Of a stretch of DNA of 64,000 bases, positions 9,111 to 17,942 are shown in pieces. The DNA is from Bradyrhizobium sp. Lineage in GTDB: Bacteria; Pseudomonadota; Alphaproteobacteria; Rhizobiales; Xanthobacteraceae. The translations under genes and the position numbers were made by a program. The notes beneath the pieces are model-generated. The model saw only the letters and a list, made by a program, of their open reading frames with translations, did not search any database and had not been told where the DNA came from. The stretch is from positions 124,001 to 188,000 of the forward strand of contig NZ_SSNA01000055.1 of assembly GCF_004799445.1 (NCBI RefSeq), written 5' to 3'. Every line of letters starts with the position of its first letter. Position 1 is the stretch's first letter.

Positions 9111-9297
9111 CCGATAATCGGGCGGCGGGCTTCCGTCAGAGGCCAACTGAACGATAGTCGTCACGCGTGAACTGGAGTTCTAGGCGGGCACCTGCCCCCC
9201 CGGAACCTGCGGCTGCTCTGCATTGCTATCGACGCCGGTGCGTGCGTTAATCTGGGCCCGGTAGCAGTCCTTCCGCCCGCAAACGCAAGCGTAAATC

Positions 9298-10563
9298 ATG
9301 GTCGACGAACCGCCCGCGAGTATCATCGGGGCGCCATTGGTAAGCGCACCGGGGCGCGGCGCCGCGGTGGCTTTCATCTTCGTCACCATCCTGCTCGACA
9401 TGTTCGCGCTTGGCCTGATCATGCCGATCCTGCCCAAGCTTGTGGAAAGCTTCGTCGACAACGACACCGCGAGCGCGGCGCGCATCTTCGGCCTGTTCGG
9501 CACGGCATGGGCCCTGATGCAGTTTTTATTCTCGCCGATCCTCGGCGGCCTATCGGACCGGTTCGGGCGGCGGCCGGTGGTGCTGCTGTCGAACTTTGGA
9601 CTCGCTCTGGACTATGTCCTGATGGCGCTGGCGCCGTCCCTCATCTGGCTTTTCGTCGGCCGGGTGATTTCGGGCATCACCTCGGCGAGTGTTTCAACCG
9701 CCTTCGCCTACATCGCGGACATGACGCCGCCGGAACGGCGCGCCGCGGTGTTCGGCAAGATCGGCGTCGCGTTCGGCGCCGGTTTCATCCTGGGGCCGGC
9801 GATCGGCGGACTACTCGGCGGCATCGATCCCCGGTTGCCGTTCTGGGCGGCGGCGGGTTTGAGCTTCGCCAATACGCTCTACGGCCTGCTGATCCTTCCG
9901 GAGTCGCTGCCGCACGATCGCCGCTCCCCATTCCGCTGGAAAAGCGCAAATCCGCTTGGCGCGCTGCATTTGTTGCGCTCCGACCGGGTTCTGGCCGGTC
10001 TGTCGGTGGTGAATTTCTTTGCCCAGCTCGCCCATGTGGTGCTGCCCTCAACCTTCGTGCTTTACGCAACCTATCGATATGGCTGGGATGCGACCACCGT
10101 CGGGCTGACGCTGGCGATGGTCGGCGTCTGCGCGATGGCTGTGCAGGGCGCGGCGATCGGGCCGATCGTCCGGCGTTTCGGCGAACGCCGGGCGCTATTG
10201 TTCGGGCTTGGCTGCGGCGCCGCCGGCTTTCTGATTTTCGGCGCGGCGCCGAGCGGCCCGCTGTTCTGGCTCGGCATTCCCGTGATGGCGTTGTGGGGGG
10301 TGTCGGGGGCGGCGCTGCAGGCGCTCACGACACAACGGGTCACGCCGGAGCGACAGGGCCAGTTGCAGGGCGCCACGGCGAGCGTGCAGAGCGTGTCCCA
10401 GCTGCTGGGACCGTTTCTGTTTACCCTGATATTCGCCTATTTCATCGGCGCGCAGGCGCCGCTGAACTTGCCGGGCGCGCCGTTCCTGCTGGCGACGGCG
10501 CTGTTGCTGCTGGCGCTTGTGATCGCCGTTCGCACGCTGGCGAGCGTGCAGCGCTCAGCGTAA
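9298..10563 (+). CDS. MFS drug/tetracycline-type efflux transporter
   Basis: A 421-residue major facilitator protein with about 12 hydrophobic segments. It resembles the TetA(A/B/G)-like proton antiporters of the DHA1 group. The loop 2-3 motif A is present at residues 83-92 (GGLSDRFGRR). The helix-5 antiporter motif region is also visible (GAGFILGPAIGGLLGG). Its substrate cannot be read from sequence; chromosomal copies of this type are often multidrug or metabolite exporters rather than tetracycline pumps, and no tetR-like gene is adjacent. Its 3' end overlaps the convergent NHL gene by 9 bases. Confidence 0.85.
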   Translation: MVDEPPASIIGAPLVSAPGRGAAVAFIFVTILLDMFALGLIMPILPKLVESFVDNDTASAARIFGLFGTAWALMQFLFSPILGGLSDRFGRRPVVLLSNFGLALDYVLMALAPSLIWLFVGRVISGITSASVSTAFAYIADMTPPERRAAVFGKIGVAFGAGFILGPAIGGLLGGIDPRLPFWAAAGLSFANTLYGLLILPESLPHDRRSPFRWKSANPLGALHLLRSDRVLAGLSVVNFFAQLAHVVLPSTFVLYATYRYGWDATTVGLTLAMVGVCAMAVQGAAIGPIVRRFGERRALLFGLGCGAAGFLIFGAAPSGPLFWLGIPVMALWGVSGAALQALTTQRVTPERQGQLQGATASVQSVSQLLGPFLFTLIFAYFIGAQAPLNLPGAPFLLATALLLLALVIAVRTLASVQRSA

Positions 10564-11703
10564 CGCGTCCGAGGTCAGCCGGAATTTCTGGATGCGCTTT
10601 CCGTTGTCGACCTCGGCGGTGTAGACGTTGCCTTTGGCGTCGACCGCCATGGCATGGACCCAGTGAAATTGCCCGGCGTTGCGGCCGCCCCGCCCGAAGC
10701 TGCCGACGATCGTGCCGTCCGCGCGGTTGATGATCCGGATCTCATTGTTCTCGCCGTCGGCGCTCAGGAGATAGCTCTGCTTCGGATCCGGCCAGATCGC
10801 GAGATCCCACACCGCGCCGTTGCCGAGCGTGTTCTTTTCGTAGAACCACTCCTTTACGAAAGTGCCATCCTTCCGGAACGCCTGGATGCGATTGTTGATG
10901 CGGTCGCAGACATAGACCAGCCCGTCATGCGCGATCTTCACGCAGTGCACGGGATTGGCGAATTGCTGCGATACCGGTGCCTTGGGATCGTAGGGCGGTT
11001 GCTTGTCGTCGTTCGGCGGGTTGCCATAGGCACCCCAGTGCCGCTTGTAGGCGCCTGACGTGGCGTCGAACACGATGACGCGGTGGTTGCCATAGCCGTC
11101 GGCGACATAGATTTCGCCTGCGTCCTTGTCGATCGCGGTTTCGGCGGGCTTGCCGAGCTGGGTGGTGTCGTTGCTTCCCTTGCTCGGCGCGATCTTGCCG
11201 ATCTGCATGACGAATTGGCCGTCGAGCGTGAATTTCAGGATGGCGTTGTCGTTGTCGGCATTGCCGCCGATCCACACGAAACCCCGCTCGTCGACCTCGA
11301 TGCCGTGTTCGCGCCCGACCCATTCATAGCCCTCGCCCGGGCCGCCCCAGGCGCGCAGGAGATTGCCGTCGGCGTCGAATTCCAGGACCGGCGGCGCCGG
11401 GACGCAGCACTTCGAGCGCGGCGGCGACAATACGGCACCCCTCTCGTCGTCGGTCAGCGAGCGCGGCCGGTGGATCAGCCAGACATGTCCCTGCCAATCG
11501 ACGGTGATGCCGCCGACCTGGCCGAGGATCCAGTTGTTCGGCAGCGGCTTGGGCCAGGACGGCTCAACGGCAAACCTCGGAATCTCGCCGGCATTCGCTG
11601 GCCGCGGTGCGCTGAGCAGAATGGCCGTGGCGATGCAGATGACAGCGATTTTGGACAGAGCCGCGATACGCCATAAATGGCCGCGGGCCTTGGTCGTCAT
11701 CAT
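10555..11703 (-). CDS. Exported NHL-repeat beta-propeller protein
   Basis: A 382-residue protein with GGAGA upstream of ATG 11703. The N-terminal signal peptide (core IAVICIATAILLSA) is cleaved near ANAGE. The mature part is a run of NHL repeats: GGITVDWQGHVWLIHRP, EHGIEVDERGFVWIGG, ETAIDKDAGEIYVADGYGN, VHAMAVDAKGNVYTAEV. This is the layout of six-bladed propellers related to the peptidyl-hydroxyglycine lyase (PAL) family. Catalytic activity is not evident; a periplasmic binding or scaffold role is equally possible. It is downstream of the SDR gene but separated by an 18-bp inverted repeat. Confidence 0.8.
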   Translation of the reverse strand: MMTTKARGHLWRIAALSKIAVICIATAILLSAPRPANAGEIPRFAVEPSWPKPLPNNWILGQVGGITVDWQGHVWLIHRPRSLTDDERGAVLSPPRSKCCVPAPPVLEFDADGNLLRAWGGPGEGYEWVGREHGIEVDERGFVWIGGNADNDNAILKFTLDGQFVMQIGKIAPSKGSNDTTQLGKPAETAIDKDAGEIYVADGYGNHRVIVFDATSGAYKRHWGAYGNPPNDDKQPPYDPKAPVSQQFANPVHCVKIAHDGLVYVCDRINNRIQAFRKDGTFVKEWFYEKNTLGNGAVWDLAIWPDPKQSYLLSADGENNEIRIINRADGTIVGSFGRGGRNAGQFHWVHAMAVDAKGNVYTAEVDNGKRIQKFRLTSDALR

Positions 11704-11798
11704 GGAGTTCTCCCGTGCATTTTCTTGGTGTTTTTTGATTGAGGCGCAGTCAATCGCGGGGAGGTTCGGGAGTCAATTGCGCTTCGACGTGCCCGGAT

Positions 11799-11837
11799 GC
11801 TGCGCAGCGCATAGCGGTGCGCTATGCGCTGCGCAGC
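11799..11837. repeat. 18-bp perfect inverted repeat
   Basis: Arms 11799-11816 (GCTGCGCAGCGCATAGCG) and 11820-11837 are exact reverse complements around a 3-base loop. It lies just after the SDR stop and before the NHL start. The sequence and the CTGGGACACGA that follows resemble a palindromic element dispersed in Bradyrhizobium and Nitrobacter spacers. No T-run follows, so it is not a standard terminator but could stabilise or punctuate the transcript. Confidence 0.8.
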
Positions 11838-11864
11838 GTCTGGGACACGATCCAGAGCTTGCAA

Positions 11865-12605
11865 CTACCCCGGCGCGCGAAAGCTCATCAGCGTGCGCGT
11901 CGGATAGTCGTAGAACTTCCCGGTCTCGTTCCATGACGGCAGGCACATCGGTACGATGAATTCCGCGGCCTGTTGCGGCGTATCCAGCGTCAGCGGATCC
12001 TCGCCGGGAAATACCGTGGCGCGCATGCGGGTGCGGATCGGGCCGGGGCTGAACAGGTTGACGCGAAGCGCCGTCGAGGCGGTCTCATTGGCCCATACCC
12101 GCGCCAGCGTCTCAAGCGCGGCCTTGGAGGCCGCGTAGGGGCCGAGATAGGCCAATGCCTTGTTGGAGGCGCCTGAGGTGATGAACACGGCGCGGCCGGC
12201 ATCGGACTTCTTCAACAGCGGCTCCATGCAGCGGATCAATTGAAAGTTTGCCGACACGTTGATCGCCATCACCTCGTTCCACGGCTTCAGCTCGATATGG
12301 CCGAGCGGCGAGGAGGGGCCGGCGACGCCGGCATTGCCGACGAGGATGTCGAGCTTGCCGTGACGTTCGTGCAGCGCCGCGCCGAGCCGTGCGATGCCGT
12401 CGGAATCAGTGAGGTTGAGCGGCACCAGAGTGGCGTTGCCGCCGTCTTTTCGGATCTCGTCGTCGAGTTCCTCAAGGCCGCCTTGCGTGCGCGCCACCGC
12501 AACCACATGCGCGCCTGCCTTGGCCAGCGCGCGCGCGGTGGCATAGCCGATGCCGCGTGAGGCGCCGGTGACGAGAGCGATACGGGAGGCGAGGGGCAGG
12601 GTCAT
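11865..12605 (-). CDS. SDR-family NAD(P)-dependent oxidoreductase
   Basis: A 246-residue short-chain dehydrogenase. It has the TGASRGIG cofactor motif near the N-terminus, the NAG motif (LVGNAGV), a serine in FITSGAS and the YAASKAA active-site Tyr/Lys. ATG 12605 is chosen because the frame further upstream runs through an interspersed palindromic repeat and because it gives the usual short N-terminus. The closing PxR and a Trp-rich tail resemble proteins annotated as oxidoreductases of unassigned substrate. It is separated from the purF cluster by the repeat at 12620-12707. Confidence 0.85.
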   Translation of the reverse strand: MTLPLASRIALVTGASRGIGYATARALAKAGAHVVAVARTQGGLEELDDEIRKDGGNATLVPLNLTDSDGIARLGAALHERHGKLDILVGNAGVAGPSSPLGHIELKPWNEVMAINVSANFQLIRCMEPLLKKSDAGRAVFITSGASNKALAYLGPYAASKAALETLARVWANETASTALRVNLFSPGPIRTRMRATVFPGEDPLTLDTPQQAAEFIVPMCLPSWNETGKFYDYPTRTLMSFRAPG

Positions 12606-12619
12606 GGCAATAGTTCTCT

Positions 12620-12707
12620 CCGTCATGCCTGGGCTTGTCCCGGGCATCCACGACTTTGCGGCGGGTTTTACAGACGTGGATGGCCGGGACAAGCCCGGCC
12701 ATGACGG
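12620..12707. repeat. Interspersed palindromic repeat, 33-bp arms
   Basis: Arms 12620-12652 and 12675-12707 are inverted copies with about three mismatches. Each carries the core GGGCTTGTCCCGG and the ends CCGTCATG and CATCCACG. This CGTCATGGCCGGGCTTGTCCC element is one of the most frequent intergenic repeats of Bradyrhizobium and relatives. It sits between the 47-residue membrane protein gene and the SDR gene. Confidence 0.85.
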
Positions 12708-12728
12708 AAATTTCTTGCTTGTTAAGCT

Positions 12729-12872
12729 TTAGCTGCCGCCGCCTGGCAGCATGTTGTCGCTATTGGTTCCGTTCCTCGAGCCGTCGGGTGTCACCTTCAT
12801 GCCCTGCCTGAAAGCAAAGTCGATGAATCCGACCAGAAACACTCCACAGAGAATTGCGATGAACGGCTGCAT
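12729..12872 (-). CDS. Small membrane protein, 47 aa, next to purF
   Basis: A 47-residue product starting ATG 12872, 13 bases after the purF stop, with a GAGG element upstream. It has one N-terminal transmembrane helix (MQPFIAILCGVFLVGFIDFA) and a polar Gly/Asn/Ser tail ending PGGGS. Position suggests co-transcription with purF. No family is recognised. A longer frame to 13097 exists but lies inside purF. Confidence 0.6.
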   Translation of the reverse strand: MQPFIAILCGVFLVGFIDFAFRQGMKVTPDGSRNGTNSDNMLPGGGS

Positions 12873-12885
12873 CTCGCGCCTCGCG

Positions 12886-14406
12886 TCAGCTCGCTTCCGC
12901 CAATAGCGACAATTGCCGCGGCTGCGGCTCGACCTGGGTCTGGTCGGTGAGATGCGTCGGATAGGCGCCCGTGAAACAATGATCGGAGAATTTCGGATTG
13001 GCGGGATCGCGGCCGGGCTCGCCCATGGCGCGATACATGCCGTCGATCGACAGGAAGGCGAGGGAATCGGCGCCGATGATTTCCCGCATCTCTTCAAGGC
13101 TATGCGTCGCAGCCAGCAAACCGCCGCGATCCGGCAGGTCGATGCCGTAATAATCCGGGTGGATGATCGGCGGCGAAGCGAGGCGGAAGTGGACTTCGCT
13201 GGCGCCGGCGTCGCGCATCATGCGGACGATCTTTTTCGACGTGGTGCCGCGCACCAGCGAGTCGTCGATCAGGATGATGCGCTTGCCTTCGATCGCGGCG
13301 CGATTGGCCGAATGCTTCATGCGCACGCCGAGCTCGCGCACGCTCTGGGTCGGCTGGATGAAGGTGCGGCCGACATAGTGGTTTCGGATGATGCCGAGTT
13401 CGAACGGCACCCCGGATTCCCTGGAGTAGCCGAGTGCGGCCGGCACGCCGGAATCTGGCACCGGCACCACCACGTCGATCTCGACATGGCTTTCGCGCGC
13501 GAGCTGGGCGCCGAACGCCTTGCGGACTTCGTACACGCTTCGGCCGCCGACGATCGAATCCGGCCGCGAGAAATAGATGTATTCGAAGATGCAGGGCCGC
13601 GGCGGCTTCGGCGGAAACGGCTTGTGGCTTTGCGCGCCGCGCTCGTCGAACACGATGATCTCGCCCGGCTCGACGTCGCGGACATATTTCGCGCCGATGA
13701 TATCGAGCGCGCAGGTCTCCGACGCCAGAATCGGACAGCCGTCGAGTTCGCCCAGCACCAGCGGGCGGATGCCGAGCGGGTCGCGCGCGCCGATCAGCTT
13801 CTTGTTGGTCAGCGACACCAGCGAGTAGGCGCCTTCGATCGCGCGCAGCGCCTCGATGAAGCGGTCGATGAAACGGTTGCGTTTGGATTGCGCGACCAGA
13901 TGCAGGATCACTTCGGTATCGGTGGTGGATTGCATCATGGCGCCACCCCGCACCAGGTCGCGGCGCAGGGTCAGCCCGTTGGTCAAGTTACCATTATGGC
14001 CGACCGCAAATCCGCCGGCATTGAGCTCGGCGAAAAGCGGTTGCACGTTGCGCAGGATGGTCTCGCCGGTGGTGGAGTAGCGGACGTGGCCGACAGCGGC
14101 ATTGCCGGGGAGGCGCTCGATCACCTCGCGGCGGGAGAAGGTGTCGCCGACGAGGCCGAGGCGGCGCTCGGAATGAAACCGGGCGCCGTCGAAGGAAACG
14201 ATGCCCGCGGCCTCCTGGCCGCGGTGCTGAAGGGCGTGCAGCCCGAGCGCGGTGATCGCCGCGGCCTCGGGATGACCGAAAATGCCGAACACGCCGCATT
14301 CCTCGCGTAACGTGTCGCCTTCAAGGTCGGTATCTTCGAGATAGAGCGGACCGAGATTCAGCCCGGGTTGTTCGGCGTCGTCGGAAGGGCCCTTTATCTC
14401 GTCCAT
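12886..14406 (-). CDS. purF: Amidophosphoribosyltransferase
   Basis: Catalyses the first committed step of purine synthesis, making 5-phosphoribosylamine from PRPP and glutamine in the cytoplasm. The 506-residue protein has a short propeptide and then the N-terminal nucleophile Cys37 (EECGVFGIFG). The class II glutamine amidotransferase domain follows (LQHRGQEAAG, VGHVRYST). The C-terminal phosphoribosyltransferase domain has the PRPP loop IILIDDSLVRGTTSKK. ATG 14406 has GAGAGG upstream and is preferred over ATG 14433. It is downstream of cvpA, the order found in many proteobacteria. Confidence 0.97.
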   Translation of the reverse strand: MDEIKGPSDDAEQPGLNLGPLYLEDTDLEGDTLREECGVFGIFGHPEAAAITALGLHALQHRGQEAAGIVSFDGARFHSERRLGLVGDTFSRREVIERLPGNAAVGHVRYSTTGETILRNVQPLFAELNAGGFAVGHNGNLTNGLTLRRDLVRGGAMMQSTTDTEVILHLVAQSKRNRFIDRFIEALRAIEGAYSLVSLTNKKLIGARDPLGIRPLVLGELDGCPILASETCALDIIGAKYVRDVEPGEIIVFDERGAQSHKPFPPKPPRPCIFEYIYFSRPDSIVGGRSVYEVRKAFGAQLARESHVEIDVVVPVPDSGVPAALGYSRESGVPFELGIIRNHYVGRTFIQPTQSVRELGVRMKHSANRAAIEGKRIILIDDSLVRGTTSKKIVRMMRDAGASEVHFRLASPPIIHPDYYGIDLPDRGGLLAATHSLEEMREIIGADSLAFLSIDGMYRAMGEPGRDPANPKFSDHCFTGAYPTHLTDQTQVEPQPRQLSLLAEAS

Positions 14407-14421
14407 CGCGCCTCTCTTTTG

Positions 14422-14465
14422 GCCAAATATCAACTAGCCAAGTATCAACTAGCCAAGCATCAACG
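14422..14465. repeat. 15-bp tandem repeat, about three copies
   Basis: Three consecutive copies of the 15-mer GCCAAGTATCAACTA (14422-14436, 14437-14451, 14452-14465) with one or two changes between copies. The block spans the last bases of cvpA and the short gap before purF. It may be replication slippage or a short regulatory repeat in the purF leader. Confidence 0.8.
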
Positions 14466-15089
14466 TCCCGCGGGCTTTTCGATCAGCTTTTTCAGGCTGT
14501 CGCGGGCAGGCTTGCTGTAGCCATCACCTGACGGCGGCGCTGCCTGATCGGTGTCAGTCTGCTCATCGTCTGGTTTATTCTTCTTGAATCTCTTCAAGAT
14601 GGTGTTCTCGGGGTCGTCCGGCAAGAGCGCCATCAGCCATTGCCCGGTTCCATCCAGCACGGTCCGGGATTTTGCGTTGGTTACCCAATCGGGCCGCTGC
14701 TTGTCCGGAACCAGCCAGCTGAAAAACAGGAAGGCGACAACGACGATAAGCAAGCCGCGGGCCAGTCCGAACAGGAATCCGAGGGTGCGGTCCAGCGCCC
14801 CGATCCGGGAATCCAGGATCATGTCGGAGATCCGCACCGTGACGATGGAGACCACGATCAGGGTACCGATGAAGACGCCGGCCACAACCACCACGCTCGC
14901 CACCGTGTCGTTGTTGAAATAGGTCTTGGCGGTCGGCAGCAGCTTGCCGAAGGCGTACAGCGTGACCAGCGCGGCCGCGCCCCACGCTGCGATCGACAGA
15001 ATTTCGCGCATGAAGCCGCGTACCATCGCGAGCAGGCCTGAGATCAGCATCACGGCGAGCAGGACGAGATCAAGGATCGTTATCGGCAT
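14460..15089 (-). CDS. cvpA: CvpA family membrane protein
   Basis: A 209-residue inner-membrane protein. It has about four hydrophobic segments in the first 125 residues (LVLLAVMLISGLLAMVRG, VASVVVVAGVFIGTLIVV, LLIVVVAFLFFSWLV) and a charged, disordered C-terminal tail. CvpA proteins are linked to colicin V production and to envelope integrity in other proteobacteria. Placement directly upstream of purF supports the assignment. The conserved GxxRGFxREI motif is present as MVRGFMREIL. Confidence 0.9.
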   Translation of the reverse strand: MPITILDLVLLAVMLISGLLAMVRGFMREILSIAAWGAAALVTLYAFGKLLPTAKTYFNNDTVASVVVVAGVFIGTLIVVSIVTVRISDMILDSRIGALDRTLGFLFGLARGLLIVVVAFLFFSWLVPDKQRPDWVTNAKSRTVLDGTGQWLMALLPDDPENTILKRFKKNKPDDEQTDTDQAAPPSGDGYSKPARDSLKKLIEKPAGR

Positions 15090-15219
15090 CGGCTGGTCAG
15101 GTCCGCATCAAAGTTCAAAACCGCGAATCGGCGTGTCGGTGCCGCCCTAGGTGACGGTCAGACGGGTTGTCCCGCAAGGCCGGAAATCGTGCCATCCAGC
15201 CCGGTGCGCGGGTTGTATA

Positions 15220-15268
15220 GAGCATGATCCGGAAAAGTGGAAACCGGTTTTCCAAAAAGATCATACTC
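15220..15268. repeat. Interspersed alphaproteobacterial hairpin repeat
   Basis: Outer arms GAGCATGATC and GATCATACTC (one mismatch) enclose inner arms GGAAAA and TTTTCC around ACCGG. This GAGCATGATCCGGAAAAGTGG element is widely dispersed in Rhizobiales spacers. It lies in the 258-bp gap between cvpA and radA, which otherwise has no recognisable feature. Confidence 0.8.
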
Positions 15269-15347
15269 AACAAAAAGATACCGCTGGAGTCTGATCTACT
15301 GGGTTGATTCAGACCCTGGCGGCGGGGACCGGTGACCTGACGTCGGG

Positions 15348-16802
15348 CTAGCCCTCCTGACGCCGGAATCGTGCAGGTGTGGCATTTTTCTCCGTCGCGG
15401 AGCTCTCCCGGTTGGCTTTCGGCGCACCGCGCGCGGCGATATCGGCGACCAGGCTGGTCAATCCGCCCACGGTCGTGAGGGAGAGGCCGGCGTCGCCGCC
15501 GACCTCGCCGCGGGCCGATTCGGGCAGCACGGCGCGGCCGAAGCCGAGTTTGGCCGCTTCCTTCAGCCGGGCCGAGGTCTGCGCCACCGGCCGGACCGCG
15601 CCCGACAGCGAAATCTCGCCGAAATACACCGCATCCGTCGGCAACGGCGCATTGACCAGCGACGACACCAGGGCGGCGGCGGCGGCAAGATCGGCCGCCG
15701 GTTCCTGGATGCGCAGGCCGCCCGCGACGTTCAAATAGACGTCATGGCCGGACAGTTTGACGCCGCAATGGGCCTCCAGCACCGCCAGCACCATCGACAG
15801 CCGGCTCGGGTCCCAGCCGACCACGGCGCGGCGGGGCGTGCCGAGCGTGGTCGGCGCCACCAGCGCCTGCAATTCCACCAGCACCGGGCGGGTGCCCTCG
15901 ATTCCGGCGAACACCGCGGTGCCCGGACTGCCGAGATCGCGCTCGGATAAAAACAGCTCGGAAGGGTTGGAGACCTCGCGAAGCCCCAAGCCCGTCATCT
16001 CGAACACACCGATCTCATCGGTCGGGCCAAAACGGTTTTTCACCGCGCGCAGGATGCGGAATTGCTGCGAGCCTTCGCCCTCGAATGACAGCACCGCGTC
16101 CACCATGTGCTCGACGACGCGGGGGCCGGCGATCTGGCCGTCTTTTGTGACGTGGCCGACCAGAATGATCGCAGCACCTGATTTCTTGGCAAACCTGATC
16201 AACGCCTGCGCCGAAGCGCGCACCTGCGTCACCGTGCCCGGCGCGGATTCCACCGTGTCGGTCCACATCGTCTGGATCGAATCGATCACGATCAACCGCG
16301 GCACCGCGCCTTCGGACAGCGTCGAAACAATATCCTCGACCGAGGTTTCCGCGGCCAACTGCACCGGCGCATCCGCCAATCCCAGCCGCTCGGCGCGCAG
16401 CCGCACCTGGGCGACGGCCTCTTCGCCGGAAATATAGACCGCGCGGTGGCCGGCGCGCGCCATCAGGCTGGTGGCCTGGGTGAGCAGCGTCGATTTGCCG
16501 ATCCCGGGATCGCCGCCGACCAACAGCACCGAGCCGCGCACAAAACCGCCGCCGGTGACGCGGTCGAGTTCGGCCATGCCGGAGGGCAGGCGAGGGGCCT
16601 CCGTGCTTTTGCCGGTCAGGCTTTCAAGTTGAAACAGCCGGCCCTTGCGCTTGCTGCGGATCGACACCGGCATCGTGGTGGCGCCGGTAGTATCCTCCTC
16701 GACCAGCGTGTTCCACTCGCCGCAGGATTCGCACTTGCCCTGCCAGCGATTATACGCCGCGCCGCAGTTCTGGCAGACAAAGGAAAGGGCGGATTTGGCC
16801 AT
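15348..16802 (-). CDS. radA: DNA repair protein RadA
   Basis: A RecA-related ATPase and helicase that aids branch migration in recombination. The 484-residue product has the N-terminal zinc finger with Cys10, Cys13, Cys24 and Cys27 (CQNCG, CESCGEW). It also has the Walker A GGDPGIGKSTLL, the RadA signature KNRFGPTDEIGVFEM and a C-terminal Lon-protease-like domain (VAGGLRIQEPAADLA). ATG 16802 starts the zinc-finger region in the family-standard position, and the longer frame to 16871 is ignored. No clear ribosome site is visible. It heads the radA-cvpA-purF block. Confidence 0.96.
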   Translation of the reverse strand: MAKSALSFVCQNCGAAYNRWQGKCESCGEWNTLVEEDTTGATTMPVSIRSKRKGRLFQLESLTGKSTEAPRLPSGMAELDRVTGGGFVRGSVLLVGGDPGIGKSTLLTQATSLMARAGHRAVYISGEEAVAQVRLRAERLGLADAPVQLAAETSVEDIVSTLSEGAVPRLIVIDSIQTMWTDTVESAPGTVTQVRASAQALIRFAKKSGAAIILVGHVTKDGQIAGPRVVEHMVDAVLSFEGEGSQQFRILRAVKNRFGPTDEIGVFEMTGLGLREVSNPSELFLSERDLGSPGTAVFAGIEGTRPVLVELQALVAPTTLGTPRRAVVGWDPSRLSMVLAVLEAHCGVKLSGHDVYLNVAGGLRIQEPAADLAAAAALVSSLVNAPLPTDAVYFGEISLSGAVRPVAQTSARLKEAAKLGFGRAVLPESARGEVGGDAGLSLTTVGGLTSLVADIAARGAPKANRESSATEKNATPARFRRQEG

Positions 16803-16920
16803 CGGGGAGCTTGGTTTGGCAACGGATTCGAATCCGATTGCCTTCCCATAGCATGGAATGAGGGGCGGCAATGCCGGAGATCTCCGCCTCCGGCACCGGC
16901 GCCATCGCTTTCGTCCAGCC

Positions 16921-17805
16921 TTACTTCACCGACACGAATGGCACCGCCGAGCCCGGCACCATCGTGGTCGGCAGCACGCCGTTCCATTTTTCGGCCTGCA
17001 CCAGCGTGACGAGGTTGGGGTTGGTGCCGAGCGCCTTGGCGCGGGCTTCGATAGCGGCCGCTTCGGCTTCGCCGGTGATCTTGATGTTGGAGGCCCTGGC
17101 TTCGCCGTTCAGCCGCGTGGCGTCGGCATTTGCCTGCGCCTCGGCGCGAACGGCGTTGGCCTTCGCATTGGCCTGGGTGACGGTGATCTGGGCCTGCACC
17201 TTTTCGCGCTCGGCGTTCTGCTGCAGCTTCTGCACCTCGACCTCCGCCAGCATGCGCTACTCGATCGAGTGCAGATAGTTGGCGCTGAACTCGATATTCT
17301 CCAGCTGCACGCTTTCGATAATAATCATGGGATCATATTTCAGCGTCTCGGTGATGGCGTCCTTGATCGCACCGTTGAGCGCGCCGCGTTCCTGGATCGC
17401 CTTCACCGCGGTATAGCGGCCGAACACCACCTTGACCTGCTGGTTCACCACGGGGTTGACGACCTGATTGACCGCGGTGTCGAGGCGGCCGAATTTGGCG
17501 TAGAGGTCGGCGACCTTGTCCGGCGAGGCGCGCAAGGTGACGCTGATCTTCAGGTCCGCCGGCTGCTGATCGTAGGAGTAGGAATTCATCTTGTCCCACG
17601 TGTAGGTCGAGGTCCTGACGCTGATCTTCTCGACGCTGTCGATGAAGGGAATCTTGAAGCCCAGACCTGGCTGCGCGGTGCCGACGACGGCGCCGTTGCG
17701 GAGCAGGACCGCGCGCTCGGTCTGATCGACCGTGTACCAGCTGCCAAGAAGTGCCACGATCGCAATCACGCCAAGGACGGCCGCGGCAATAATTTCCCTG
17801 TTCAT
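16921..17805 (-). pseudogene. SPFH/prohibitin family protein, interrupted by one amber codon
   Basis: Two frames in the same phase, 17257-17805 (182 codons) and 16921-17256, together encode a normal-length 294-residue prohibitin-type protein. There is an N-terminal membrane anchor (AAAVLGVIAIVALLGSWYTV), an SPFH domain (TERAVLLRNGAVVGTAQPGLGF, then SANYLHSIE) and an Ala/Glu/Gln coiled coil ending near VQAEKWNG. The only break is TAG at 17257-17259, where homologues usually read SIEQRMLAE, so a CAG to TAG change is the simplest cause. Family members organise membrane microdomains and modulate FtsH protease. The downstream half has its own ATG (17253) directly after the stop but no ribosome site. 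A sequencing error is possible. Confidence 0.85.
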
Positions 17806-17942
17806 CTAATGCTCCTGGGTTCAAAGGGACTGAATCCGGGCCACTGCAATGTCCATGGCCGGTTATAATTCGATGCAAGACGCGTCCCTTCGTCGGCGAT
17901 TCGCAGCAGTTGGTTCAGATCGGCCGACGCCGTCAGCCGATT

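Noticed and set aside
12913..14310. 465-codon plus-strand open frame
   Set aside because: Antisense to purF, which carries all expected motifs.
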